From Batillaria attramentaria (taxonomy: Eukaryota > Mollusca > Gastropoda > Batillariidae), in NCBI GenBank assembly GCA_018292915.2, contig JACVVK020000392.1, forward strand, positions 96,001 to 160,000: a stretch of 64,000 bases of DNA, given 5' to 3'. Of this stretch, positions 32,401 through 42,052 are shown one piece after another. Made by a program: the position numbers and the translations under genes. The notes under the pieces were generated by a model that did no database searches, had not been told where the DNA came from, and saw only the letters and a list, made by a program, of their open reading frames with translations. Position 1 is the stretch's first letter; each line of letters opens with the position of its first letter.

Positions 32401-35400
32401 ACAATGATGCGTAGGCTGGCAATCTGGTCAGCGCAGGACCTGTTCCTGCGAAAGCCTGCCTGCTGGTCTCGGAGCATGGGGTCGACTGCCTCTCTCATCC
32501 TCTCCAGTAGAATTCTGTTGAGAACCTTGCCTGGCACTGACAGGAGCATGATCCCTCGGTAGTTGCTGCAGTCCCTGAGGTCCCCTTTCTTTGGCAGCTT
32601 GATGACGATCCCTTCTTTCCACTGGGCTGGCACCTCTTCCTTCTCCCAGATCTTGCTGAACAGGCTGTGCAGCATGTTGACGGCTGTCTCTGTGTCTGCT
32701 TTAATGGCTTCTGCTGGTATCTCGTCCGGCCCTGCAGCTTTCCCATTTCTCAGTGTCATGATGGCTTTCCTGATCTCCGCCTTAGAGGGCTTGTCGCAGT
32801 TGATGGGTAGTTCTGTCTCAGCTGGTGGGATGTCTGGTGGTGTTTCAGGGATGGGGCGATTTAACAGCTCCCTGAAGTGTTCTGCCCATCGCTTCAGCTG
32901 TTTCTCAGTTGTTGTCAGTGGGTGCCCGTTCTTGTCCTTCACTGGTTTGTCTGTCTGCTGAAATTTGCCCGCGAGCTTCTTGGTCACCTGGTACAGGTCT
33001 TTTAGATTCCCTTGTCGGGCTGCTTCCTCTGCTTGACTGGCCAGGTTGTCGATGTAGTCCCTCTTGTCCTTCCTGGTGCTCCTCTTCACTTCTCTGTCAG
33101 CTGCTGTGTATTCCTCTTGTGCCTTTGCCTTAGCTCTTCTTGTTCGGCTCGTGTTCAGTGCAGTTTTCTTCTCTTTCCTAACTTCCAGCTTCTGGATGGT
33201 ATCAGCAGAGATCCATTCCTTATGTTGGGTCTTTCTCTTGCCAAGGACCTCTTCGCATGTGTCGTGCCAGAGTTTCTTGCTGTGTTCCCACTGTGTCTCG
33301 ATGTCCATTTCACTGTCTTCTATCAGGTCTTGCAGTGGCTGGAACCTGTTGGAAAGGCTGATCCGGAATGCTGCTTGTGTGTCTGTGTTCCTGAGAAGTC
33401 CAACGTTGTACCTGGTCCGTGTGCTGTTGGCGTTGGTGTGCCTCTTAAGCCGAAGTCTCAATGTTGTTGCAAGAAGGTGGTGGTCTGATGATACATCGGC
33501 ACCCCTCATCACGCGCACATCCCGCCACGATCTCCTGAACTTCCGGCTGATGCAGATGTGATCAATCTGGTTCTCCGTGACATGGTCCGGCGATCTCCAT
33601 GTGGCCTTGTGGATGCGCTTGTGTGGGAAGATGCTGCCTCCTATCACTAGCTGGTTCAGGGCACAAAAGTCTGCAAAGCGCTCGCCATTTTCATTCATCT
33701 GTCCCAGTCCGTGTGTTCCCATGGTGTCCTCATAGCCTGTGTTGTCTGATCCAATCTTGGCGTTGAAGTCTCCCATCAGTATGGTCATGTCCTTGGCTCC
33801 TCCTCTATCTATCACTGTCTGCAGTTGTTGGTAGAAGTCATCTTTTTTCTCCTCTTCCGCATCATTGGTGGGAGCGTAGCACTGGATGATGTTCAGCTTG
33901 ATGTCTTTTTTCTTCTGTGATGATGCGGGAGTTGACAGGTTCCCAGCCGATGAGTGCCCGCTGTGCCTCCGGTGCCAGCATCAGGGCCACGCCCTCAGTG
34001 TGGGGGGCTCCATCCTCTGTGTGTCCAGAGTACAGCAATTGCTCTCCCGATGAAAATCTCAGCTGTCCTGTCTGTAGCCACCTTGTCTCACTCAGTCCCA
34101 GTACTCCTATCTTGTAGTTCTTCATCTCTCTTGCTACTTGTATGGTCCTTCCTACTTCATACATTGTCCTGATGTTCCATGTGGCTACTCTCGTCGTTGT
34201 CCTGGGTGTTAGAAGGGGGGTCGGCCTTGCAGCTTCCTTTCGGCTTTCACTGCAATGCGTCATAGGTCTCCGGGATGGAGACCCTTCCTCGCCCAGGTGA
34301 ATGTCTCGGTTTGTTGCTGTCGATGCTTTTGTAACTTAGTGTTTTTTACAGGTAGGGCTGTTAACCCTACGCAAACCCGTTTAGCCTCTTGGAGAGGTGG
34401 TCCACATTCGTCTGACCTCTACCCTTCGACCTGTCCAGCTTGGGTGACCCTGCCAGGAGCATGTGCTCCTGCTGGCATAGTTCTCTGGGTCATTGAGGTA
34501 CACAAGCCACTACCCCACGACAAGGGTTGGACCATGTAGGGAGTGTGAGGGTAGGCTGCTGTTTATTGACACATCAAGTCAGTCCAGTCGATTCACTGAT
34601 TCAGTTTGATTTTCTGTTTCAGCCTGCACCTGGTGAAACGGTGCCAATGATTGATTTCAAGAAAATGGTGAGTGATACTTTGTAGCCACGTGCAAAAGAT
34701 GCACACCAATTTTAAAATAAAGGCACTACAGGCCACAGATGTGATTATTGTTATCTCATTTGTAATTGTGCAGGAGCACCCACACTTGCGGACATTCCGC
34801 TTCCTTGTATAGTTGTTTTGGACAATCATCTAACTCGTTGCTGTATTTTCTTGCAGAAATTTATGCTGAAGAACAAGATCCGTGATTTGAATGCTGAGCT
34901 GGACAAAGTGAAGGAGAGTGCCAGATGTAAAGACCAGTATATGAAGGTAAGTTAGTTAGTTAGTTATTTAGGGCTTAACGCCGATATGAAGGTAAACACT
35001 AGAACAAAACTGTCTTGTGTTTTCTGGAACAGTTCGAAACTTTCATTACTCTAAGTCGAAAACAGTTTTGCAGTCATTTGCAAAAACATACTGATATCTT
35101 GAATTTCAGGTTTCCAACACACAAAGCTTTACTGTCTTGTTATATTTTCCCTTTTGGGAAGGGGGTAGGGAGAATACTTGAAGTGGAATCTGTTGACCAA
35201 CATTGGTATGCCCTTCCGTATCAGAAGTGAATGTAAGGTTTGTGTCATTATTGTCATAGGAACGGAATGTCTTACAGTTGTAGATTTCATTTTTCATGTT
35301 TTCAAATTCAAATATCTTTATTATCCCAATTTGGGCAATTTGTTTTCAGAGGCGAAAAATAACAACAAAATTAATCTTGAAGCAGATACATATAAACCTC

Positions 35401-38400
35401 TCTCCCCACTCACAAGCACATACATGTATGCACACTCGCCACGCACACATGCATGCACCTGTTTCATCTGTCATTTAATAGCCTGAGCCGATGGGACAAA
35501 ACTGCGTCGAGGGACCATGAATTGTCTGCCAGAGGGCAAGTGCAAAGTGAATGGCGAGAGCGTGAATAGTGATACAATACATGCGTGTGTGCTTGTGTCC
35601 CCAGGAACTGATGCAGAAGCTTGAGGCCTATGAAGATCCAGAGAGTCCAGCCAACAAAGAGAGTGAGCATAGTTTTTTTTCTTCTTTTTTTCTGGTCATA
35701 ATTTATACAGTGCGTAATTATTCTTTTCATTTGAGTTTGACAACAGAACACGCCAGTCAAAAATCCATTGAGCCATGATTGATTGGTGGTAGGTTTAGGG
35801 ATAGCAGAGAATTTTTGGTTTTGTCATTTTGTATAGGTTTGTAATTAATTTGGTCTGTTTATGCCGCTTCCCTGAATTTATCACTCGTCAGCCGTGGTAC
35901 TAATATTAGTAATAAAGTGATCTGTATCTTAATAGTACTTATATTAGTGATTAGGGAAATGTTCAGTGATCATATGGGGGGGGGGGGGGGGGTGTTAGGG
36001 GAAGTGGGGCAGACAATATCGTGCAAATGCATACACATATCAGACTTGGTATAATGTGACCTTCCTTGTATGTGTGTTGCAGAGGAGATAGAGAACTTAA
36101 CCAACAGCCTGAAACGCAAAGACCTTGAACTGTCCTATATACAGTCCCAGCACAAGAAAGAACTGGAAGCACTCACTAAACAGTCAGTATTACAGATCCT
36201 CTTTCACCGGACATTTGTATACATGTTTGAGTTATCCCGTACATTTTACACTTCTGTCAGGCAGCACAAATCTACACTGGATGGTGTTTCCCTCGTATTT
36301 TAGTTTTTATTTCATTCCAATCTTCCCAGGAGTAATTCTTTGTGAAGCACGGTCTATGATTTACAGTGTTTACAGTGTTCCCAATTACACACAGGTGTGC
36401 ATATTTGTACCCCAGGAGTAATTCTTTGTGAAGCACGGTCTGTGATTTATACAGTGTTCCCAGTTACACACAGGTGTGCATATTTGTACCCCAGGAGTAA
36501 TTCTTTGTGAAGCACGGTCTGTGATTTATACAGTGTTCCCAATTACACACAGGTGTGCATATTTGTACCCCAGGAGTAATTCTTTGTGAAGCACGGTCTG
36601 TGATTTATACAGTGTTCCCAATTACACACAGGTGTGCATATTTGTACCCCAGGAGTAATTCTTTGTGAAGCACGGTCTGTGATTTATACAGTGTTCCCAA
36701 TTACACACAGGTGTGCATATTTGTACCCCAGGAGTAATTCTTTGTGAAGCACGGTCTGTGATTTATACAGTGTTCCCAATTACACACAGGTGTGCATATT
36801 TGTACCCCAGGAGTAATTCTTTGTGAAGCACGGTCTGTGATTTATACAGTGTTCCCAATTACACACAGGTGTGCATATTTGTACCCCAGGAGTAATTCTT
36901 TGTGAAGCACGGTCTGTGATTTATACAGTGTTCCCAATTACACACAGGTGTGCATATTTGTACCCCAGGAGTAATTCTTTGTGAAGCACGGTCTGTGATT
37001 TATACAGTGTTCCCAGTTACACACAGGTGTGGGTATTTGTACGTACAAAACTCTTAAATTGACGCCCAGATATGAAAACAGTGCGTCACAGCGGACGCAC
37101 GTTTTTGGTCTCTCATAATGCGCTATTTGGTAAGCGCGCAGGTTCCTCACCTTGCCGATTCGCTATGGCTGACATGCTACAATTTACATACATCTCACCT
37201 ACTTGAATGCTTTTGTAAACAACAATGGTTTTGACGTAAAGACTTTTTATACGTAAAACCAAAACTGCCAAAAGACCATGGCCCCCTTAAAATTTACAAA
37301 AGGGCCCTCAAAAATATGGAGAGAGGGACCCTCCAAATTTACAAAAGGACCCTCAAAAATATGGAGAGAGGGACCCTCCAAATTTACAAAAGGACCCTCA
37401 AAAATATGGAGAGAGGGACCCTCCAAATTTACAAAAGGACCCTCAAAAATATGGAGAGAGGGACCCTCCAAATTTACAAAAGGACCCTCAAAAATATGGA
37501 GAGAGGGACCCTCCAAATTTACAAAAGGACCCTCAAAAATATGGAGAGAGGGACCCTCCAAATTTACAAAAGGACCCTCAAAAATATGAAGAGAGGGACC
37601 CTCCAAATTTACAAAAGGACCCTCAAAAATATGAAGAGAGGGACCCTCCAAATTTGCAAAAGGACCCTCAAAAATATGGAGAGAGGGTCCCAAGGACCCT
37701 TGTAGTTTCGAATCACAGGGAACACTGTTATAAGGTTCACAAGATCTTCATTTGAACAGACTTGTGGTCCATCAAATGGCATTGTTGTTTTGAATAAATC
37801 TTATTGAAGAGACATGATACATAGACAGGCATTTCTGCCTTGCTCTCAAGAGAGAGAAATTTTCTTTTCCTTATGCAAATACTGTAAGTGTGATCGCGTC
37901 TTTCCTTTTGAGCCGCATCAATATTTTGTCTTCAGATTGAGCAACGCACAAGAGATGATCACATACAAGGAATCATCAATAGCAAAACTCAAGGGAGAGA
38001 TTCGCAGAATTCGGTCCGAGGAGGTCTCATGTAAGTTTACTGCATTGTTTGAGTCATATGAGTAACTTGTCTCCGCAGTTCTAACAGTGTTCCCCATAGA
38101 TCAAAGATCTCGGAGGCATGACTGTTTCTTCCTAAAACATTAAAAGGTTGCTTCATTCCTGGTCAGTGGATTTTATGCATGTTCTGCACAGCAGTGCATT
38201 AAGGGTAACGGACTAAAATTACATCTGCTCCTTGGTGGTGGGGGGGGGGGGGGGGGGGGGTTGGTGGAATGTGAGGGAAAAAAAACAGAAGGAAGAAAAT
38301 GTGTAAATACATCCCCAGTTAAAATAATGGAAGATAACAAAAAAACCCAAAACCAACTTTCAGTGATGGTAATCTATTGTCACTGGCAAAAGGGCCCAAG

Positions 38401-40052
38401 TGCCATGGATTGGCCAGATGCTTAGGCCCTTTCAACAAATGAAAGTAGCAGTACATCCTTTGCTTCACAGTCTTATCCCAAATGTAGTGAGCAAGTATCT
38501 GTCTCGGTATTCCACAGCAACTCACCAAAGATTTCTTCTTCTTCTTGTTAGTCTGTGCTCCACCAGCACCCAAACCACAACCTGCTGCCCAAGCCGCTCC
38601 GACCCAGTCCAGTTCCGGACAGGCAGCGGAGGAGCGTGTCATCAGCAGTCACAGCGGCATCATCGACCGCTACACTGTCACCCTGCTGGAGGCGGACAAG
38701 TACAAGCTGCAGAAAGAGCTGAGGAAGACCCAGGATCGCTTGAAAAAGACGGAGGCGGAGCTGCACCTCACCAAGGTCGCATTGTCCAAGGCCACGGGTG
38801 GCGGTGAAATGCCTACGCAGCCTCTGTCGAGTGTTTCGGAGGATTCCACCAAGTCTTGTGAAAAGCGCAGCTCAGCCATGAGGCAGGTTTCCCCGCGCAG
38901 CAGGGCCGACTCTGGGGAAACGAGACTTTCCATGGACTCGGTGCCTAGAGGCAGCCAGAGGCCACAGCTGTCCCCGCTAGGGTCACCAGTGGATGGGGTG
39001 GTGCCCAGTCAGTCTAATGGACAGAGTGGTGTGGAATCTCTTGGAGACAGCTCGTCTGTCTTTACCAACTCTGTGCCCATGGGAGGCAGCTCTGTGGATT
39101 GCAAGAGAGAGAGGTATATTTGTGTATGTTCCTTTGTGTGTGTGTGTGTGTGCCTCAAAATGTTTGTTTGAAAGTGTTTTAATACCCTGTCAAATTTCTG
39201 TTTTTACCTGCTGTTGTAATGGCGCCTGGGGCTTCTACTGAGGGACAGGCGTCACATTCAAAAGAATTTCATTCTTATTATCATTATAGTTCTTTACGAT
39301 ATTAAAAATGTTTTCAGAAATGGAGCTTGGTGACCAAACAGGTGAAATAAAGGGGAATTTCATGCTCAGACTATCTTCAAATTCAAAAGAATAATCTTAA
39401 AAACGCATGTCTGCTTGACGAATCAGAATGCATTTTTAGTCCTCTGTTTAGACACGCCAGAATTTTTGGGAAGAAGATAGCTTTGGACTGTGTAGTATAC
39501 AGACCCAACACAATTGTTTTCTGTGCAGACTTCAGCTTCCCAGTGCAAGTGATAAGGAGAATCTACCGCTGACCCCTGAAGCACTCACTTCGCCACCCCA
39601 CTCCGCTTCCAAACCAGGAAGCATTCCAGGTGCGTACATGCACACTCTTCTTGTATTACAATTTACGCGTTGCGTATAATTTATAAGGCAAACTACGTTT
39701 AAGATAAACATGTTTGAACAGCAAGACTGTGTCAAACCCCGTGCGTACCCATATTTTTGTAAATATTATTGAAGAGTATGCATTTTTTGGCTTTTGCAAG
39801 CAATATATTTCATTATAAGTAATCTGAGATACAAAGCAAGGTAGTGTGCTGTGGACAGTAGATGCAGTCACCAGTGTTTTCGTCTCCCTCTTTACACCAG
39901 ATGCTGGAGCAGAGGCAGAGAGCCCGCTGAACATCGAACCTGAATTTTGGAAGAAGCCGGTCATGCCACCCAGGCTACGAGCTCCTTACCGATCTCTCTC
40001 TAGTCGACCTTTGGGCTTGAAGCCCGCTGCTGGTGAATGCAAGCAACAGTGA
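14030..40052 (+). CDS. CENPE: CENP-E-like kinesin-7 (motor exon absent, frameshifted)
   Basis: Plus-end kinesin for kinetochore-microtubule attachment. Exons: 14030-14085, 14653-14747, 15228-15317, 15679-15797, 16164-16277, 16566-16650, 17015-17082, 17508-17564, 18570-18700, 20434-20553, 21794-21983, 22821-23154, 24480-24657, 26049-26186, 26598-27210, 27454-30497, 30894-31280 (or 31256), 34623-34667, 34857-34946, 35605-35662, 36083-36182, 37936-38030, 38552-39113, 39529-39629, 39901-40052; about 2,340 codons. Motor motifs: P-loop GQSGSGKT (87-94), switch I NDRSSRSH (197-204), switch II DLAGSE (232-237). RRETWCAP after the neck recalls the CENP-E RRVTWC motif. Exon 16 is continuous coiled coil; the tail is basic and Ser/Pro-rich. 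The exon for the motor end (expected RDSKLTRIL region) is missing, and exons 9, 15 and 16 contain about 12 single-base frame switches. Identity is firm; integrity is doubtful. Confidence 0.9.
14353..14595. mobile_element. MITE with CAGGGGTGATT termini
   Basis: CAGGGGTGATT at the left and AATCACCCCTG at the right are exact inverses. TGATTA flanks both sides (14347-14352, 14596-14601). It is 243 bp with no transposase, in the first CENP-E coding intron, ending about 60 bases before exon 2. Confidence 0.87.
18701..20433 (+). other. Intron lacking the expected CENP-E motor exon
   Basis: Exon 9 ends after KLSEGVG with two leftover bases; the next exon (20434) starts in phase 0 with [11 protein letters not shown]. 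In kinesins about 44 residues lie between these points, including the near-invariant YRDSKLTRIL and an ICT-TP segment. I read 18701-20433 in all plus frames and found neither motif. The interval holds a G homopolymer (18724-18746), two short repeat fragments (18840-18890 and 18914-18945), a truncated LINE (18951-20096) and plain AT-rich sequence. Direct joining of the two exons would shift the frame. Confidence 0.85.
18951..20096 (+). mobile_element. 5'-truncated LINE with reverse transcriptase remnant
   Basis: It encodes, with a frameshift near 19415 and a stop near 19541, the second half of a non-LTR reverse transcriptase: [30 protein letters not shown], the catalytic [10 protein letters not shown] near 19300-19330, then GCETWRTTK and the C-terminal [11 protein letters not shown]...[12 protein letters not shown]. 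The 3' end is GGGCCTAAGTAAGTAAGTAAG, a short tandem tail of the kind RTE-like LINEs carry. It is about 90% or more alike, by eye, to the matching parts of the element at 31760-34541. It occupies the intron where a motor exon is missing. Confidence 0.93.
21143..21692 (-). repeat. SINE family A, copy 5, interrupted by a MITE
   Basis: SINE sequence occurs at 21143-21182 and 21576-21692, with the head at the right. The 13-bp duplication AGAGAGTGTCAGG flanks the whole at 21130-21142 and 21693-21705. The middle 393 bp is a separate element. Confidence 0.9.
21183..21575. mobile_element. MITE nested in a SINE
   Basis: Ends CAGTTTCCATACAGGT and inverted CAGGGTCCATACAGGT, flanked by CACCAC (21177-21182, 21576-21581). 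Its termini fit the pattern of the element at 564-938 (CAGGGT..RTACAGG). The interior repeats GTCATGGAA and CCTGGAAA many times. Confidence 0.88.
22108..22430 (-). repeat. SINE family B, copy 2
   Basis: It matches 49147-49553 in reverse from the ATAATAATAAC tail through GGCTCAAAGCGCCGCGAACT to CGGCCCGAATGAACGGTGCC. The tRNA-like head is truncated. It lies in the CENP-E intron before exon 12. Confidence 0.85.
23380..23450 (+). repeat. (GT)n microsatellite
   Basis: About 71 bases of uninterrupted GT dinucleotide in the CENP-E intron after exon 12. Confidence 0.95.
23700..24209 (+). mobile_element. LINE (L2/CR1-like) 3' fragment with amplified tail
   Basis: Up to about 23925 it gives, across frames, the same reverse-transcriptase end as 10520-10281 on the minus strand ([21 protein letters not shown]). 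From 23924 a 68-bp unit ending TAGCTGCGTGTTGGTC...CACAAATAACTAACT is repeated four times (starts at 23924, 23992, 24060, 24128) with a partial fifth. Repeats are nearly identical, so expansion is recent. Confidence 0.85.
24297..24452 (+). repeat. 52-bp tandem repeat, three copies
   Basis: Units start at 24297, 24349 and 24401. Each runs ATTTAAAGAAATG, GCCCTACAGATACCATAT, then an ATT-rich tract. The array ends about 30 bp before CENP-E exon 13, whose acceptor follows it. Confidence 0.9.
24766..25055 (-). repeat. SINE family B, copy 3
   Basis: It shares the whole body of copy 2 (22108-22430) and stops at CCCGAATGAACGGCATGCTG. There the inverted-repeat element 25063-25402 begins, so the head is missing. 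Confidence 0.85.
25063..25402. mobile_element. MITE family with AATAGACGGCTCCACTCG ends, copy 1
   Basis: Left end AATAGACGGCTCCACTCG and inverted right end AATAGACCACTCCACTCG enclose about 340 bp. A second copy is at 47321-47850. Shared interior blocks include GCCCCCAGAATTCAGCCAAT, [24 protein letters not shown] and CTTGAAATCACCCCTTTTCC. No coding capacity. Confidence 0.85.
25541..25591 (+). other. Intronic copy of a CENP-E exon 15 segment
   Basis: These 51 bases match 26948-26998 inside CENP-E exon 15 with four differences. They read [16 protein letters not shown], against [16 protein letters not shown] in the exon. Similarity fades quickly on both sides. It is followed by a LINE-like 3' end, which suggests the fragment was carried or duplicated with other sequence. 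Confidence 0.8.
25600..25890 (+). repeat. T-rich LINE-like 3' end with ATTC tail
   Basis: A pyrimidine-rich stretch with many TTTGTTTG words leads to GTATCCTTGTAAAATAAAG and a (TTCA)n tail. This resembles the 3' end of a non-LTR element, but no reverse transcriptase remnant is present. Confidence 0.55.
31449..31540. mobile_element. 92-bp near-perfect palindrome, TTAA-ended
   Basis: The two 46-base arms are exact inverses except at 31466/31523, a G opposite T that would still pair as G-U in RNA. The outer bases are TTAA on both sides and the centre is CCTATAGG. TTAACTCTTTGACG ends recall piggyBac-type MITEs that use TTAA targets; that assignment is inference. It lies in the CENP-E intron after exon 17, about 220 bp before the LINE at 31760. 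Confidence 0.9.
31760..34541 (-). mobile_element. Near full-length non-LTR retrotransposon (RTE-like)
   Basis: The 12-bp direct repeat AGTGTGAGGGTA flanks it (31748-31759, 34542-34553). On the minus strand, frames 34263-33862 and 33815-32145 encode an apurinic-type endonuclease ([43 protein letters not shown]) with one frame switch near 33910. A reverse transcriptase follows ([34 protein letters not shown]) up to [12 protein letters not shown] at 32225. The catalytic DD block is then missing, a fragment of about 90 bp at 32137-32225 is inverted, and the C-terminal part resumes (32032-31760). It lies in the CENP-E intron between exons 17 and 18. The clade is judged by motif only. Confidence 0.95.
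36327..37041 (+). repeat. 79-bp minisatellite
   Basis: A unit beginning AGGAGTAATTCTTTGTGAAG recurs every 79 bases (starts 36414, 36493, 36572 onward to 36967) with a diverged first copy near 36327. Copies are almost identical. The array begins about 145 bp after CENP-E exon 21. There are no unique spacers between units, so it is not CRISPR-like. Confidence 0.95.
37288..37690 (+). repeat. 45-bp minisatellite, about nine copies
   Basis: The unit begins ACCCTCAAAAATATGGAGAG and includes GAGGGACCCTCC, a perfect 12-bp palindrome. As 45 is divisible by three and the unit has no stop in several frames, long repetitive reading frames appear on both strands; they are not genes. Confidence 0.95.
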
Positions 40053-40344
40053 GGTCAGACGATGGACTGGATAAATTCGGGTGTGTCTGTGAGCGTGAAT
40101 GCGGCCAGCTGTAGCTTTGCATGCATGTTTAGGGTCCGTGGATCCTCGTGGTACTGACGTCAGGATAGGTCCTTGGATAATCAAAGAGTTCCTGACAGAA
40201 GTGAAAAAATGTGAACTGATTTTTGTGTGCCCCTCTGTCGACATTTGAATGTGTTAAATCAGAGAAATTTTTTCCTTGCCTTTCGTACATAACTTTTTAG
40301 TTACACATCTATTATATTGTAATATTTTTACCGATACTGCGACA

Positions 40345-40496
40345 GGATCTGGGAGACCTGGAACGCTTTACCTGTCACCATTAGGGACCTTCCCACGCTG
40401 ACTCAATATATATTTTAAGGCCCATTTGAAGACCTACCCCTTTAGGCAAGCTTTCGAGCTGTAGACCGACCACTGTTTCATCGGCACTCAGTGTGT

Positions 40497-40537
<41 letters not shown>

Positions 40538-40612
40538 AGCGCAAAGAGTGTTTCGTAGAAAACAGATAGGCGCTATATAAACTGTATTCATTATTATTAT
40601 TATTATTACCTG
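40345..40612 (+). mobile_element. LINE (L2/CR1-like) 3' fragment in CENP-E 3' UTR
   Basis: Frames across it read TWNALPVTIRDLPTLTQ, then a (GT)n tract at 40499-40531, then ACAGATAGGCGCTATATAAA and an ATT tail. The first motif is the usual end of L2/CR1 reverse transcriptases. It lies about 300 bp after the CENP-E stop codon. Confidence 0.75.
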
Positions 40613-40697
40613 AAGTGTTAATCAATGACTTTGTTCCCACGATGTAGCATTTACAAAAGCAGATGTTTTGTTTACAATATAGAAGTAAATTTAAAAA

Positions 40698-40703
40698 AAT
40701 AAA
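40698..40703 (+). terminator. Likely CENP-E polyadenylation signal
   Basis: AATAAA about 650 bp after the stop codon at 40050-40052 is the first such hexamer downstream. The use of the site is inferred. Confidence 0.5.
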
Positions 40704-41294
40704 CTTCATTCCAACGTGGACACACTGGTTGGTTCTCACACTTGGCTTGTCATGATTTCTTTTTTGTTTTTTTGCCGTTTGGGAGTTAGAAGTGAAGTTT
40801 GTAGTATCATTACTTTAAAAAAAAAAAAAAAAAAGGTTGAATACCTAAAGCTAATGATCTGATCATCATACTGCTTTGCAGGAGTTTCGGTTCAGATGTT
40901 ATCGCAACCACGTTTATGATTGTTATTTAAAATGTGTAAGTCGATTACCGTAAATAATTCACTATTAATTGTATCTTGCAGCACCGTTCCATGTTGCATG
41001 TTTGCTGTTGTGTGTTCAGATATTATCAGTGGTCCAGAAGCGCAAACACACACAAACATAAACATACACCAGATGCTCTGTCATTTTATTAACACATGTA
41101 TGGTTTAAACCATTAAATAATCTGGTACTTACTGATACCTGCATACAGATCCTGGTTGTGTTATTTCACAGAGAGAGTGAATGTGTGTGTGTGTGTGAAG
41201 TCAAATTGCATGAACAAATATTCCATTCCCTGCAAAACAAAAATGAAGACAAGCGATTGTTTTCATTCAATCTGTGAACACAATAACTGTTTTT

Positions 41295-42015
41295 GGCTCC
41301 CTTGTGTAACAATGGGAGTCTATGTATTAACCCTCCGTCGTCTGTCTGTCTGTCTGTCTGTGTGTGTGTGTGTCCAGAAAACTTTAACGTTGTCATTTTC
41401 TCAGAATCTACAAACAGTAGAGGCACCAAACTTGGCATGCTGATAGACTAGCACAAGACCTTTCAAAACATATCATTTTGAATGATAGTGAAAGGTCACT
41501 AAAGCTATGTTTGAAAATTTTACATTGGCATTTTCTCGTAATCTACAAATGCCAGAGGTTTTAAACTTTGCATGATGATAGACATTGATAAGAACTTTAC
41601 AGATATACATGTAGTCAGTGACCTTCTGTCAAGGTCAAGGCCGTACAAGATAGTTTTGTGAAACCTTAACATTGGCATTTTCTCAGAAACAATGAACAGC
41701 AGAGGTGCCAAACCTGGCATGCTGATAGACAGTGATAAGACCTATGCACACATACCATCTTAAATGACCTTGACTGAAGGTCAAGGTCATTGAAACAGTG
41801 TTTGGAAATTTTACATAAATTTGCATTTTATCAGTATCTAGAAGAATCAGAAGCATCAAACTGTGTGCGATGATTGACATTGGCAGCACCTTTACAGACA
41901 TACCTGTGTTCAGTGACTTTTAGTCAAGGTCAAGGTCATGCAAGCGTTTATTTTTGGCTCCCTTGTGTAACAATGGGAGTCTATGTATTAACCCTCCGTC
42001 GTCTGTCTGTCTGTC

Positions 42016-42052
<37 letters not shown>

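Noticed and set aside
36327..37041. Regular repeats resembling a CRISPR array
   Set aside because: Units are contiguous and identical over their whole length with no unique spacers, in an intron of an animal gene.
37247..37705. Long repetitive reading frames on both strands
   Set aside because: They arise from a 45-bp tandem repeat whose length is a multiple of three; no start context, splice signals or non-repetitive coding sequence.
14030..40052. Programmed +1 frameshifting as explanation for the repeated same-direction switches
   Set aside because: No shared slippery sequence or adjacent stop context at the switch points; four sit in plain A runs, and the gene also lacks an exon. Local sequence error or decay is simpler.
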